Source: Corynebacterium riegelii (GTDB taxonomy: Bacteria > Actinomycetota > Actinomycetes > Mycobacteriales > Mycobacteriaceae). From it: a stretch of 64,000 bases of DNA. How positions within the stretch are numbered: position 1 is the stretch's first letter; every line of letters starts with the position of its first letter. Where the stretch lies: assembly GCF_016728505.1 (NCBI RefSeq), contig NZ_CP068159.1, positions 496,001 to 560,000 on the forward strand, written 5' to 3'. Under the pieces are notes generated by a model. That model made no database searches, was not told where the DNA came from, and saw nothing but the letters and a program-made list of their open reading frames with translations. The translations under genes were made by a program, and so were the position numbers. Shown here piece by piece: positions 56,880 to 64,000 of this stretch.

Positions 56880-57180
56880 TCGCGCTTCGCGGGCGTTGTG
56901 CGCCTCGTGCGCTTTGTGCGCTTGGGCGTTGTGCGCCTCGTGCGCTTGGGCGTGTCGCGCTTGGTGCGCCTGGGCGTTTGTCCCTGCGTGTGGCGGTGGG
57001 TTTGAGCCGGTGTTTGGGCCCGGGTTTGGTGTTGCGTCTGGCACAAGGCGTGATCGTAGCCGACTCGCCGCCGCTCCCCCGCCCTGACGTCGCTTGTTGC
57101 ATGTTTGCGTGTGCGTTTGCGTGTGCGTGTGCGTGTGCCTGCGCATGCTTGCGAGCGCGCGCCTGCGAGCGCGTCCAACT
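56880..57180. repeat. Low-complexity GTGCGC / GTGTGCGT repeats
   Basis: 56880-56990 consists of degenerate repeats of GCGCTTGGGCGTTGTGCGCC type. 57108-57150 is a run of TTGCGTGTGCGT units followed by GCGAGCGCGCGCCTGCGAGC. Unit number is likely to vary among strains. The minus-strand reading gives Ala/His- and His/Thr-rich peptide in frame with the YwaF-like gene. Confidence 0.65.
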
Positions 57181-57200
57181 TGGCCTCGTGTGCGCGCCAT

Positions 57201-57985
57201 CGGATAAACCCCGTACACAACACTACGGATAGATACCCAAAACACGGTCTATCCGTACTCTTCCGTTCGGGGTTTAGGTCCGGAGAGGTCCGGAGCGAGC
57301 CGGAGCACGGCCAGAGCAACCCGGTGCACGGCCAGAGCAACCCGGTGCACGGCCAGGGCGGGTCAGAACGGGGTACCGCGTGCTCGGCAAAAGGCCTCAG
57401 GGCAACCCATGCACGCCCTCCAACCTAAAACCCGTCTACCCCACCCCGTTTAGACCCCTAAAACAGCTCGAAAACGGGGTCCTGTAAACGGGGTTTACGC
57501 TCAGAACCAACCCGGAGCACGGTCGAAGCACGCCTGTTCGGATAAACCCCGAACACAACACTACGGATAGATACCCAAAACACGGTCTATCCGTACTCTT
57601 CCGTTCGGGGTTTAGGTCCGGAGCGAGCCGGAGCACGGCCAGAGCAACCCGGTGCACGGCCAGGGCGGGTCAGAACGGGGTACCGCGTGCTCGGCAAAAG
57701 GCCTCGGGGCAACCCATGCGCGCCCTCCAAGCCAAAACCCGTCTACCCCACCCCGTTTAGACCCCTAAAACGGCACGAAAACGGGGTCCTGTAAACGGGG
57801 TTTACGCTCAGAACCAACCCGGAGCACGGCCGAAGCACGCCTGTTCGGATAAACCCCGTACACAACACTACGGATAGATACCCAAAACACGGTCTATCCG
57901 TACTCTTCCGTTCGGGGTTTAGGTCCGGAGAGGTCCGGAGCGAGCCGGAGCACGGCCAGAGCAACCCGGTGCACGGCCGAAACGC
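57201..57985. repeat. Tandem 338/307-bp repeat array with nested hairpins
   Basis: Units begin CGGATAAACCCCG at 57201, 57539 and 57846; periods are 338 and 307 bp, and the third unit is partial. The 31-bp difference is one extra GAGGTCCGGA (10) plus one extra 21-bp AACCCGGTGCACGGCCAGAG unit. Each unit starts with a nested palindrome: TAAACCCCG...CGGGGTTTA (57205-57213 / 57268-57276) outside and ACGGATAGA...TCTATCCGT (57225-57233 / 57248-57256) inside. Units also carry GTTTAGACCCC...GGGGTTTACG-type complements. The 57246-58100 gap has no supported gene. Confidence 0.85.
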
Positions 57986-58100
57986 GGCCAGGGCGGGCCA
58001 GGGCGGGGCGGCGCGGGAACAGGCTGGCGTCGGCACGCAGGCCCCCGCAGTTCAGTGACGCAGTTCGGCCGCATCACGCGAAGGCGCGTATGGTGCAAGC

Positions 58101-59300
58101 GTGCAAAATCCCACACCAAAACCCATACCAAAACCCACACCAAAACAAGCACCAAAGTCCCAGATGCAGATCGTGCCGCTGATGGCGATGAGCTTCGCGG
58201 CGTTTGTGTACGTCACGTATGAGATGTTTGCGATTGGGTTGATCTCCCCAATGGCGGTTGACCTGGGCGTGACGGAGGGCCAGATCGGCCTGCTTATGAC
58301 GGTGTACGCGGGTTTGGTTGCCGTGGTGACTATCCCGTTGATGCATTACACGCGGCGGATGAACCGTAGGCCGTTGTTTATTGCCACGCTGGCGTTTTTG
58401 CTCACGGGCATTGTGTTGCAGGCGATCGCTACGAGTTATCCCATGTTGGTGGTTGGTCGTGTGACGGCGGCGTTTACGCATGGGTTGTTTTGGTCGTTGG
58501 TCAACCCGATGGCGGCGAGGTTGGCGCCGGCGGGTCAGATGGGTAAGGCGGTGGCGGCGGTGTCGTTTGGCTCGACGATGTCGACGGTGCTGGGCGCTCC
58601 CCTGACCACCGCGGTTGGCCACGCGATTGGGTGGCGCAACGCCACGTGGTTGCTTGGTGTTGGCGCGATTGTGGCGTTTCTGCTGCTGCTCAAGACGCTG
58701 CCGAGCATGCCAGCGAAGCCCCCGGTCAAGACCGCGAATGTGCAGAAGACGAGGTCCGCGTTGCCGTCGTTGGTGTTTTATCTGACGTTTTCGGTCACGG
58801 CGCTGTTTGCCACGTTTACGTATCTGGCGTTGTTGTTGCAGGATACGGCTGGTGAGCGGTGGGTCGCGCCGGGCTTGGCGCTCTATGGCGTGGTGGGCAT
58901 TATCTTTGTGGTGGTTGCGGGCCGCCGGGTGGATGCCCGCATGATCCGGCTTAACGGCTTTGATGCACTTTTCTTAATGACGTCCGCGTTCACCGGCCTT
59001 CTCGCCCTCCAGCAACAAAGCGGCGTGCTGATGTTTGTGGCGGTTGCGTTGCTGGGCATGTCTTCAGGCACATTGCCGACGGCAGCGACCACGATCTTCA
59101 TGCACGCCGGCAAGGGCAACCAGGACATGGCTAGTTCTATTTACGTGGTCACGTTCCAGGTGGGTATCGCCGCCGGTTCCGCGCTCGGTGCGGCCAGTGT
59201 GGATGCCGGGTACCTCAGCGGCACGTTGTTGATCACGCTCATACTCGGCGCGGCGGCGCTGGTGACGTTGGTCGGGTTCTCGCGCCCGCGCCTGCGCTAA
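58101..59300 (+). CDS. MFS transporter (DHA1, AraJ/YdhP-like)
   Basis: A 399-residue exporter with 12 predicted helices. FVYVTYEMFAIGLISPMAVD in helix 1 and PLMHYTRRMNRRPLFI as motif A fit the DHA1 sugar or drug efflux group. A proline-rich N-terminal tail (PTPKPIPKPTPKQAPK) precedes helix 1. The start is GTG 58101; ATG 58164 (MQIVPLMAM) would remove the tail and is possible. It converges with the ABC ATPase gene with a 4-bp overlap. The substrate is unknown. Confidence 0.82.
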   Translation: MQNPTPKPIPKPTPKQAPKSQMQIVPLMAMSFAAFVYVTYEMFAIGLISPMAVDLGVTEGQIGLLMTVYAGLVAVVTIPLMHYTRRMNRRPLFIATLAFLLTGIVLQAIATSYPMLVVGRVTAAFTHGLFWSLVNPMAARLAPAGQMGKAVAAVSFGSTMSTVLGAPLTTAVGHAIGWRNATWLLGVGAIVAFLLLLKTLPSMPAKPPVKTANVQKTRSALPSLVFYLTFSVTALFATFTYLALLLQDTAGERWVAPGLALYGVVGIIFVVVAGRRVDARMIRLNGFDALFLMTSAFTGLLALQQQSGVLMFVAVALLGMSSGTLPTAATTIFMHAGKGNQDMASSIYVVTFQVGIAAGSALGAASVDAGYLSGTLLITLILGAAALVTLVGFSRPRLR

Positions 59301-59962
59301 ACCAGCACGGATTCGCGGGCGCTGAGGCGCTGGACGTGGCCGTCGCGGACTTCGTACACGGCGTCATCCGGGGTGATCATGGACCGGTTGTGGGTGACAA
59401 AGCCGCAGGCCACGCCGGTATCGGCTACCAGCGATCGGAGGAGAGACACGATTTCTTCGGTGCGGGTGGAGTCGAGGGCGGCGGTTGGTTCGTCGGCAAG
59501 AATGAGCGAGGGCTCCCCCATCAACGCGCGTGCGATGCCGACGCGTTGGCGCTGGCCGCCGGAGAGTTGCTGCATTTTGCGGTCGCCGAGCCCGTCCAAA
59601 CCGACTTTGGTGAGGAGTTCGTCGGCGCGGTCTTTGCGTGGTTTGATGCCGCGCATGTGGTCGGTGATCAGCAGCTGGTCGCGTACGTTGAGCGCCCCGA
59701 TGAGGTTCGCCTGTTGGAAGATCATGCCGATCCTTGTGAGGCGGGTGTGGTTGGTGACGGGGGTGGCGTCGATAAGAATGCTGCCGCTGTCGGGGGTGAT
59801 CAGGCCGGCGGCGGCGGAGAGCAGGGTGGATTTGCCGGAGCCGGATTCGCCGACGATGAAGGTGATTTCGCCGTCGCGGGCGGTGAAGGTGGCGTTGTCT
59901 AGGGCGGTGATGGTGTCTTGGCCGTCTTTGAAGGTGACGGTGACGTTTTCCATGGTGAGCAT
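59297..59962 (-). CDS. ABC transporter ATP-binding protein (LolD/MacB-type)
   Basis: A 221-residue ATPase. Walker A is GESGSGKST, the signature is LSGGQRQRVGIARAL, Walker B is LILADEPTAALDS, and the switch residue lies in FVTHNRS. Size and sequence fit the MacB/LolD class that powers FtsX-like permeases by mechanotransmission rather than substrate translocation. The start follows the permease stop without a gap on the same strand. The divergent two-component system is a plausible regulator, as in antibiotic-sensing units. Confidence 0.92.
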   Translation of the reverse strand: MLTMENVTVTFKDGQDTITALDNATFTARDGEITFIVGESGSGKSTLLSAAAGLITPDSGSILIDATPVTNHTRLTRIGMIFQQANLIGALNVRDQLLITDHMRGIKPRKDRADELLTKVGLDGLGDRKMQQLSGGQRQRVGIARALMGEPSLILADEPTAALDSTRTEEIVSLLRSLVADTGVACGFVTHNRSMITPDDAVYEVRDGHVQRLSARESVLV

Positions 59963-60934
59963 TTAGGCGATACCTCCGAGTGCAAGCTGGGGTTGGACGT
60001 TGGTGATGGAGCGGGTGGCTATCAGGGCGCCGACCATGCCGAGGGCGAAGATGCCAAGTGGTGGGCCGACGGTGGTCAGGGTGGTCAGGGTGAATGGGAC
60101 GGTGCCGGAGGCGAGTGCGCCAAGCGCGAGTGCGATGCCGGTGCCTAGGATGACGCCGAAGCCGAGGAGGATTGCGGACTGGCCGAGGGCGTCTTTACGC
60201 AGGTAGGCGTTGGAGCCGCCGATGGCTTTGAGGATGGCTAGGTCGCGGGTGCGCTGCATGGTCCACACGGTGAGGAACGCGACGATGACCAGTGCGGCGA
60301 TGGCGTAGAGGAACCCTTGGATCATGAGCAGGGAGCCTTGTTCGGAGCCGTAGGCGGGCAGCCCGGCGAAGGATTCGCGCAGGCTCAGCCCGCTGTCGTC
60401 GGCGGCGAGGAGCACGGTACCGTCGGCGTCGGTGTGCATGGCGGTTTGCCAGATTTCGGTTGGCACCCACAGTACGGGTGAGTGGGCAAATTCCAGGGGG
60501 CTAGTTAGCTTATCGACGCCCACCTGCTGCCCACCCACCCGCACAACCTCACCCGCGGCGAGGTCGAGGGAGGTCGACGCGATGGCGCCGTCGCCGAGGG
60601 TTTCGCCGCCGGGAAGCGTGGTGCCTTTGGGCAGGGCGAGGATGGCTACGGCGTCTTCGGTGCCATCGGCGCGCGTGAGCAGCGTCTGTGCGGTGCCGAG
60701 CGGCGTTGCGCCTGCTTCGGCGTCGACGCGGGAGGTGGTAAATGATGGGTCCTCGTTGTCTTGGAACACCACGGATTGCGGGTTGAGCGCCTCAAGCGCG
60801 GAGGTGTTTTGTTTGCCAAGGCCCGCGGTGAGTCCGGTGAGCATGACCACCAGGAGGGTGATCAGCGCGACGGTGCCGGCGATCAGCCCGAAACGCCCGC
60901 GGGCGTTTGTGATTTCTCTTAAAGCTAGGAACAT
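59963..60934 (-). CDS. FtsX-like ABC permease
   Basis: A 323-residue permease of the MacB/FtsX class: one N-terminal helix (about 18-38), a large extracytoplasmic domain (about 40-205), and three C-terminal helices (about 210-315). The linker after helix 2 has MQRTRDLAILKAIGGSNAYL, the FtsX-family cytoplasmic motif. It forms a pair with the following ATPase. It is divergent from the kinase-regulator genes with a 90-bp intergenic region holding a palindrome. Confidence 0.9.
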   Translation of the reverse strand: MFLALREITNARGRFGLIAGTVALITLLVVMLTGLTAGLGKQNTSALEALNPQSVVFQDNEDPSFTTSRVDAEAGATPLGTAQTLLTRADGTEDAVAILALPKGTTLPGGETLGDGAIASTSLDLAAGEVVRVGGQQVGVDKLTSPLEFAHSPVLWVPTEIWQTAMHTDADGTVLLAADDSGLSLRESFAGLPAYGSEQGSLLMIQGFLYAIAALVIVAFLTVWTMQRTRDLAILKAIGGSNAYLRKDALGQSAILLGFGVILGTGIALALGALASGTVPFTLTTLTTVGPPLGIFALGMVGALIATRSITNVQPQLALGGIA

Positions 60935-60995
60935 GGCCCCTATTGTGCGTGTGACCTGGGGATTTCCACATCGGGCGGGCGGTTGAAATCTGCCT

Positions 60996-61016
60996 CAACC
61001 GTTCGGTTGATAGGTT
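60996..61016 (+). promoter_or_regulatory. Palindrome and -10 of second two-component operon
   Basis: CAACCGTTCGGTTG (60996-61009) is a perfect 14-bp inverted repeat. TAGGTT (61011-61016) follows and is eight bases before GTG 61025, consistent with a leaderless mRNA. The palindrome would overlap the polymerase site and is a candidate response regulator operator for the kinase-regulator operon and perhaps the divergent ABC operon. Confidence 0.5.
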
Positions 61017-61024
61017 GGTGCGTT

Positions 61025-62122
61025 GTGAAGACCACCAACCACATTTTGGTCCTGTTGAGCGTGAGCCTGCATGTGCTCACGGCTGTGTTGCTTGGCGTTG
61101 GCCTGTTAAGCGCGGGCCAAGCAGGCGCACTGAGCCCGGTGACGTTGGTGCTGGTGGCGGCGTTTTCCCTGGTGTATTTGGCGGGCACGGTGTGGAAGCA
61201 CCAGGGCCGTGAGGTGTCTCAAGCGGCGGCGTACGCGTGGCTGGCGCTGATCGTTGCGTTGTGGGCGGCGCTTGGGGTGCGCACGAGTGCGTTTGTGTGG
61301 TTGGAGTTTCCGCTGGTGATTTTGGCGCCGCTGCTTTTGCCCACTGGGTTTGGCTTGGGCGTGGCGGCGATGCTGCTTGCGGCAACGCTTGCGCGCACGG
61401 TGCCGGACGCGGGTTGGGCGGGCTTTATCGGCCCAACCATTGGCACGTTGCTGGCGGTGTTCATTGTGTACGCCTACCAGGCGCTTCGCCAGGAAACGGA
61501 AATGTATAAGGCGCTTGAACATGCCGCGGGTGTGGCCGAGGAGCGGGCGCGGCTTTCGCGCGAGGTGCACGACACGATGGCGCAGGGCTTGAGCTCTATC
61601 GTGTTGCTCGGCCGGGCGTTGGATAAGCAGCTGGGTGATAACGAGGAGGCACGCGCCACCTTGGATACGATTCGGGCGACTGCCTCGGAAAACCTGGCGG
61701 CGGCGCGGCGGTTTGTTGCGGTCAACGCTCCCCCGGCAGCTCCCCTGCCCACGCGCCTTCATGAGCTTGCCGCAAGCGCCGAGGAGCGCCAGCGCGCGCT
61801 GGGCCGTACCCTTCGCGTGCAGGTCAACGCGGATACGGACGTGCCAGAGCCGGCGGCCAGTGTGATTGAGCGCGTGGTGCGCGAGGGTGTGAGCAACATT
61901 GAGCGCCACTCGCACGCGGATCTGGCGGTGATCACTGTAGATGTCTCTGGGGACGGCTCTGGCCGTGTGGCTACGGTGGACGTGTATGACAACGGTGATG
62001 GCATCATCGGCGAGGAAGGCTTTGGCATCAAGGGCCTGCGTGCTCGTTTGGCTGAGGTCGGTGGCACGTTGACTATCGACGGCTCCGTGCTCGCCGCCAG
62101 CGTCCCAGTGGAGGAACAATGA
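61025..62122 (+). CDS. Sensor histidine kinase (HisKA_3 type)
   Basis: A 365-residue kinase with six hydrophobic segments in residues 5-150 and no large extracytoplasmic sensor, typical of kinases that sense membrane or transporter state. HisKA_3 has REVHDTMAQGLSSIVLL with the phospho-acceptor His, and HATPase_c has NIERHSHA and DNGDGIIGEEGFGIKGL. Start is GTG 61025, eight bases after a -10-like TAGGTT. The stop overlaps the response regulator start as ATGA. Its divergent neighbour is the FtsX/ABC pair. Confidence 0.9.
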   Translation: MKTTNHILVLLSVSLHVLTAVLLGVGLLSAGQAGALSPVTLVLVAAFSLVYLAGTVWKHQGREVSQAAAYAWLALIVALWAALGVRTSAFVWLEFPLVILAPLLLPTGFGLGVAAMLLAATLARTVPDAGWAGFIGPTIGTLLAVFIVYAYQALRQETEMYKALEHAAGVAEERARLSREVHDTMAQGLSSIVLLGRALDKQLGDNEEARATLDTIRATASENLAAARRFVAVNAPPAAPLPTRLHELAASAEERQRALGRTLRVQVNADTDVPEPAASVIERVVREGVSNIERHSHADLAVITVDVSGDGSGRVATVDVYDNGDGIIGEEGFGIKGLRARLAEVGGTLTIDGSVLAASVPVEEQ

Positions 62123-62718
62123 TCAGGATCATGCTTATAGACGACCATCCGGTCGTCCGCGCCGGCTTACGCGCCGTACTGAATTCTTTTGGTGACGTTG
62201 AGGTGGTCGCCGAGGCTGACAACGGCGACGCCGATGTCCCGGACGATGTGGACGTGGTGGTCACGGACATCCAGATGCCGGGCTCAAGCGGCATCGACCT
62301 GACCAGGCGGTTGACCAAGGCGGGCGGTCCCCCGGTGCTGATCCTGACTACGTATGACACGCAGTCTGACGTGGTGGCCGCCATGGAGGCCGGTGCCTTG
62401 GGCTACCTGCTGAAAGACGCTCCCGAGGAGGACCTCCACGACGCCGTGCTCAAAGCCGCCCGGCGCGAACGCGTGCTCTCACCCCAGGCGGCGGGCGTGC
62501 TGGCGGATCGCGTGATGAACCCGAACGAGGCGTTGTCCGCGCGCGAGATTGAGATCCTCCAGGCGCTGAAAACGGGGGCGTCCAACAGGCAGATCGCGGA
62601 TACCCTGTTCATCTCGCTGGCCACGGTGAAGACGCACCTGATCCACATCTACGAAAAGCTCGGGGTGGATAACCGCACCGCGGCGGTGCAGCAGGCCCAG
62701 GACCGCAGGATTATCTAG
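62119..62718 (+). CDS. NarL/FixJ-family response regulator
   Basis: A 199-residue regulator cognate to the kinase with which it overlaps by 4 bp. The receiver has acidic residues in LIDDHPVVRAG, phospho-acceptor Asp in VVTDIQMPG, and Lys in LKDAPEED. The LuxR-type helix-turn-helix is ALSAREIEILQALKTG, SNRQIADTLFISLATVKTHL and IYEKLGVDNRTAAV. It likely controls the divergent ABC/FtsX operon and its own promoter through the 14-bp palindrome, which is inference. Confidence 0.92.
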   Translation: MIRIMLIDDHPVVRAGLRAVLNSFGDVEVVAEADNGDADVPDDVDVVVTDIQMPGSSGIDLTRRLTKAGGPPVLILTTYDTQSDVVAAMEAGALGYLLKDAPEEDLHDAVLKAARRERVLSPQAAGVLADRVMNPNEALSAREIEILQALKTGASNRQIADTLFISLATVKTHLIHIYEKLGVDNRTAAVQQAQDRRII

Positions 62719-62734
62719 CGCTGACCAGCGCTAG

Positions 62735-63907
62735 TTATTTAGCGCGGGTGAGCACCTGCATACCCGCAAACGCCGCGCCCGCGCACACCAGAGACACCAC
62801 CGACATGGTCAGCGCATGGTTGGAGCCCAGGCCGACCAGTGCTGGGACCACGCCCGCGATCAAAAACTGCGCAAAGCCCATCGCGCCGCTGCCGGCACCC
62901 GCGCCGATCGCGCGGATCTCCTCCACCGCAAGCGCCGCCGCGTTTGCGGAGATGAACCCGGACATCATGGCCAAAATGGCAAGACAGGCCACCACGGGGA
63001 CCAAAGTTGGGCCGGTCAGGGAGAGGATGATGAGGATGAGGGTCACGCAGGCGTCGATAAGCAAGGCGCAGACCAGCAACTTCCTGGGGGCAACTGAGCG
63101 AACCACGCGCATGTTGAAGGCGTTGGAGATGGGAAACAGCAGCGCGATCGCACCGAAGGTGAACGCGTAGGCGGTGGGTGATTGACCCAGCTGCACCTGC
63201 AGGACCAGGGGTGAGCCGGAGATGTAGGCGAAGAGCGCGCCGAAGCCGAGCGATCCGGCCAGCATGTAGCCGACAAACACCGGGTGCTGCAGGCAGCGCC
63301 AAATGCGCGAGGCCAGGCCGCTGAGCGCACCCGGAGAGCGCTTCTCCACAGGCAGGGTTTCCGGTATACGTAGTGCCACAACCAGCTGCAACAGGTTCAC
63401 ACCCGCCAGCACCCAGAACACGCCGCGCCACCCCACCGTAGGAATCAGCAGCCCACCGATCGCGGGTGCAAACGCCGGCATAAAGCCGGAGAGCGCCTGC
63501 AGGGCGGAAAACGCGCGGGCCGCCGCCACGCCGTGCACTATATCCGGCACCACGGCGCGCGACACCACAATCACACACCCGCCTGCCAGGCCCTGGAGGA
63601 AGCGCGCCGCGATCAGCGTTGCAATGGTCGGCGCGAGCGCACAGGCCACCGACGTGAGGAAGAAAATGACACTGGCAATGATCAGGGGGCGCTTGCGTCC
63701 GGTGCCGTCTGAAATTGCGCCGAACAGCAGGTTGCCCACCGCCATGCCAATCATGAAGGCGGAGATGGTCAGCTGGACCGCGCCGGGGGTAGTGCCCAGT
63801 TCCTGCTGTAGTTGCGGCAGGCCGGGCAGGTACATGTCAATAGACAGCGGGCCGGCGGACGAGAAGATCGCCAGCGTAAGCATGAGTCCTGCTGAAAGTT
63901 GGTGCAC
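62735..63907 (-). CDS. MFS multidrug transporter (Bcr/CflA family)
   Basis: A 390-residue 12-helix exporter. SIDMYLPGLPQL at the end of helix 1 and GAISDGTGRKRPLII as motif A identify the Bcr/CflA group of drug-proton antiporters, and SRAVVPDIVHG (motif C region) supports it. GTG 63907 is chosen because a minus-strand TATGGT lies six bases upstream, consistent with leaderless transcription; GTG 63934 and ATG 63883 are alternatives. The specific drug cannot be predicted. Confidence 0.85.
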   Translation of the reverse strand: MHQLSAGLMLTLAIFSSAGPLSIDMYLPGLPQLQQELGTTPGAVQLTISAFMIGMAVGNLLFGAISDGTGRKRPLIIASVIFFLTSVACALAPTIATLIAARFLQGLAGGCVIVVSRAVVPDIVHGVAAARAFSALQALSGFMPAFAPAIGGLLIPTVGWRGVFWVLAGVNLLQLVVALRIPETLPVEKRSPGALSGLASRIWRCLQHPVFVGYMLAGSLGFGALFAYISGSPLVLQVQLGQSPTAYAFTFGAIALLFPISNAFNMRVVRSVAPRKLLVCALLIDACVTLILIILSLTGPTLVPVVACLAILAMMSGFISANAAALAVEEIRAIGAGAGSGAMGFAQFLIAGVVPALVGLGSNHALTMSVVSLVCAGAAFAGMQVLTRAK

Positions 63908-63912
63908 GCAGG

Positions 63913-63919
63913 TACCATA
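63913..63919. promoter_or_regulatory. Overlapping divergent -10 boxes
   Basis: Plus-strand TACCAT (63913-63918) is seven bases before ATG 63926, and minus-strand TATGGT (63919-63914) is six bases before GTG 63907. The boxes overlap by five base pairs, so the two leaderless promoters would compete. Confidence 0.4.
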
Positions 63920-63925
63920 CAGCAC

Positions 63926-64000
63926 ATGGTGCACACTCAGGGAAGCCTCATCGGGGCATGGGATTTCGCAGCTACGGGTCGCCTGGCGCCAAAGCCGGGG
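63926..64000 (+). CDS. Partial CDS running off the window
   Basis: ATG 63926 opens a frame of 25 codons without a stop, reading MVHTQGSLIGAWDFAATGRL to the window edge. A -10-like TACCAT lies seven bases upstream. The frame is divergent from the Bcr/CflA gene. Too little is visible to name a family. It may be a real gene whose body lies outside the window. Confidence 0.4.
   Translation, partial: MVHTQGSLIGAWDFAATGRLAPKPG

Noticed and set aside
57201-57985. CRISPR array
   Set aside because: The repeats are over 300 bp long, contiguous, with no unique spacers and no cas genes nearby.

Overview
The window reads as chromosomal DNA of a Corynebacterium-like actinobacterium. The sequence is G+C-rich. 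The 16S-5' to 5S rRNA operon has no tRNA gene in its 16S-23S spacer. The order ponA, GT87 glycosyltransferase, rpsF, ssb, rplI, dnaB is that of mycolic-acid actinobacteria. Several families are largely restricted to that group (DUF2020 lipoprotein, DUF5318, DUF6474), and several genes appear to be leaderless, with a -10 box 6-8 nt before the start codon. The species cannot be fixed from sequence reading alone.

Layout. 0-12 kb: a drug-efflux MFS, a RecB-like nuclease, a NarL-type two-component system divergent from a DUF2020 lipoprotein and a NUDIX-LOG fusion, a class E sortase divergent from a YidC paralogue, a TetR regulator, stress proteins and an RluA-type pseudouridine synthase. 12.3-18.1 kb: one rRNA operon on the minus strand with promoter, antitermination box and terminator. 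18.1-30 kb: a GntR-ABC operon with a palindromic operator, a NYN-domain protein, PspA, thioredoxin, a copper export set (Cys-less HMA protein, CopZ, CopA), an MFS carrier, a DUF559-like nuclease gene bracketed by inverted copies of a ~70-bp repeat, and dnaB preceded by a cluster of DnaA boxes. 30-40 kb: two tandem AAA ATPases, a secreted trypsin-like protease, the rplI-ssb-rpsF operon, the GT87 enzyme, PonA, DUF5318, MarR and Usp genes.

40.4-43.6 kb: a 1048-residue choice-of-anchor-M surface protein ending in LASTG, preceded by a Zur-box-like palindrome. The class E sortase at 6857-7753 is a plausible anchoring enzyme. 43.7-48.2 kb: an accessory island. The two ends of a decayed IS21-family element (5' istA, 3' istB, matching inverted terminal repeats) enclose a plasmid Rep remnant, an IS3-family copy with a frameshifted orfB, and an A+T-richer two-gene locus encoding a secreted precursor with a halocin-C8-like C-terminal domain plus a small membrane protein (candidate immunity). 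48.2-64 kb: TrhO, DUF1846, Nnr, EtfBA with a repeat-bearing cytochrome-b-like membrane protein, a TIGR02206 membrane protein, a 0.8-kb tandem repeat array, MFS carriers, and an ABC/FtsX unit divergent from a second two-component system.

At the scale of the whole window, the decamer GTCGATAAGC occurs 17 times (both strands, mostly inside genes, absent from the rRNA operon and the island), where about 0.1 copies are expected at random. It is a candidate genome-wide functional DNA word. Several other unexplained intergenic structures are listed: a 52-bp-arm inverted repeat, a three-copy ~70-bp repeat, 307/338-bp tandem repeats with nested hairpins, and clustered GAATTCAG motifs.
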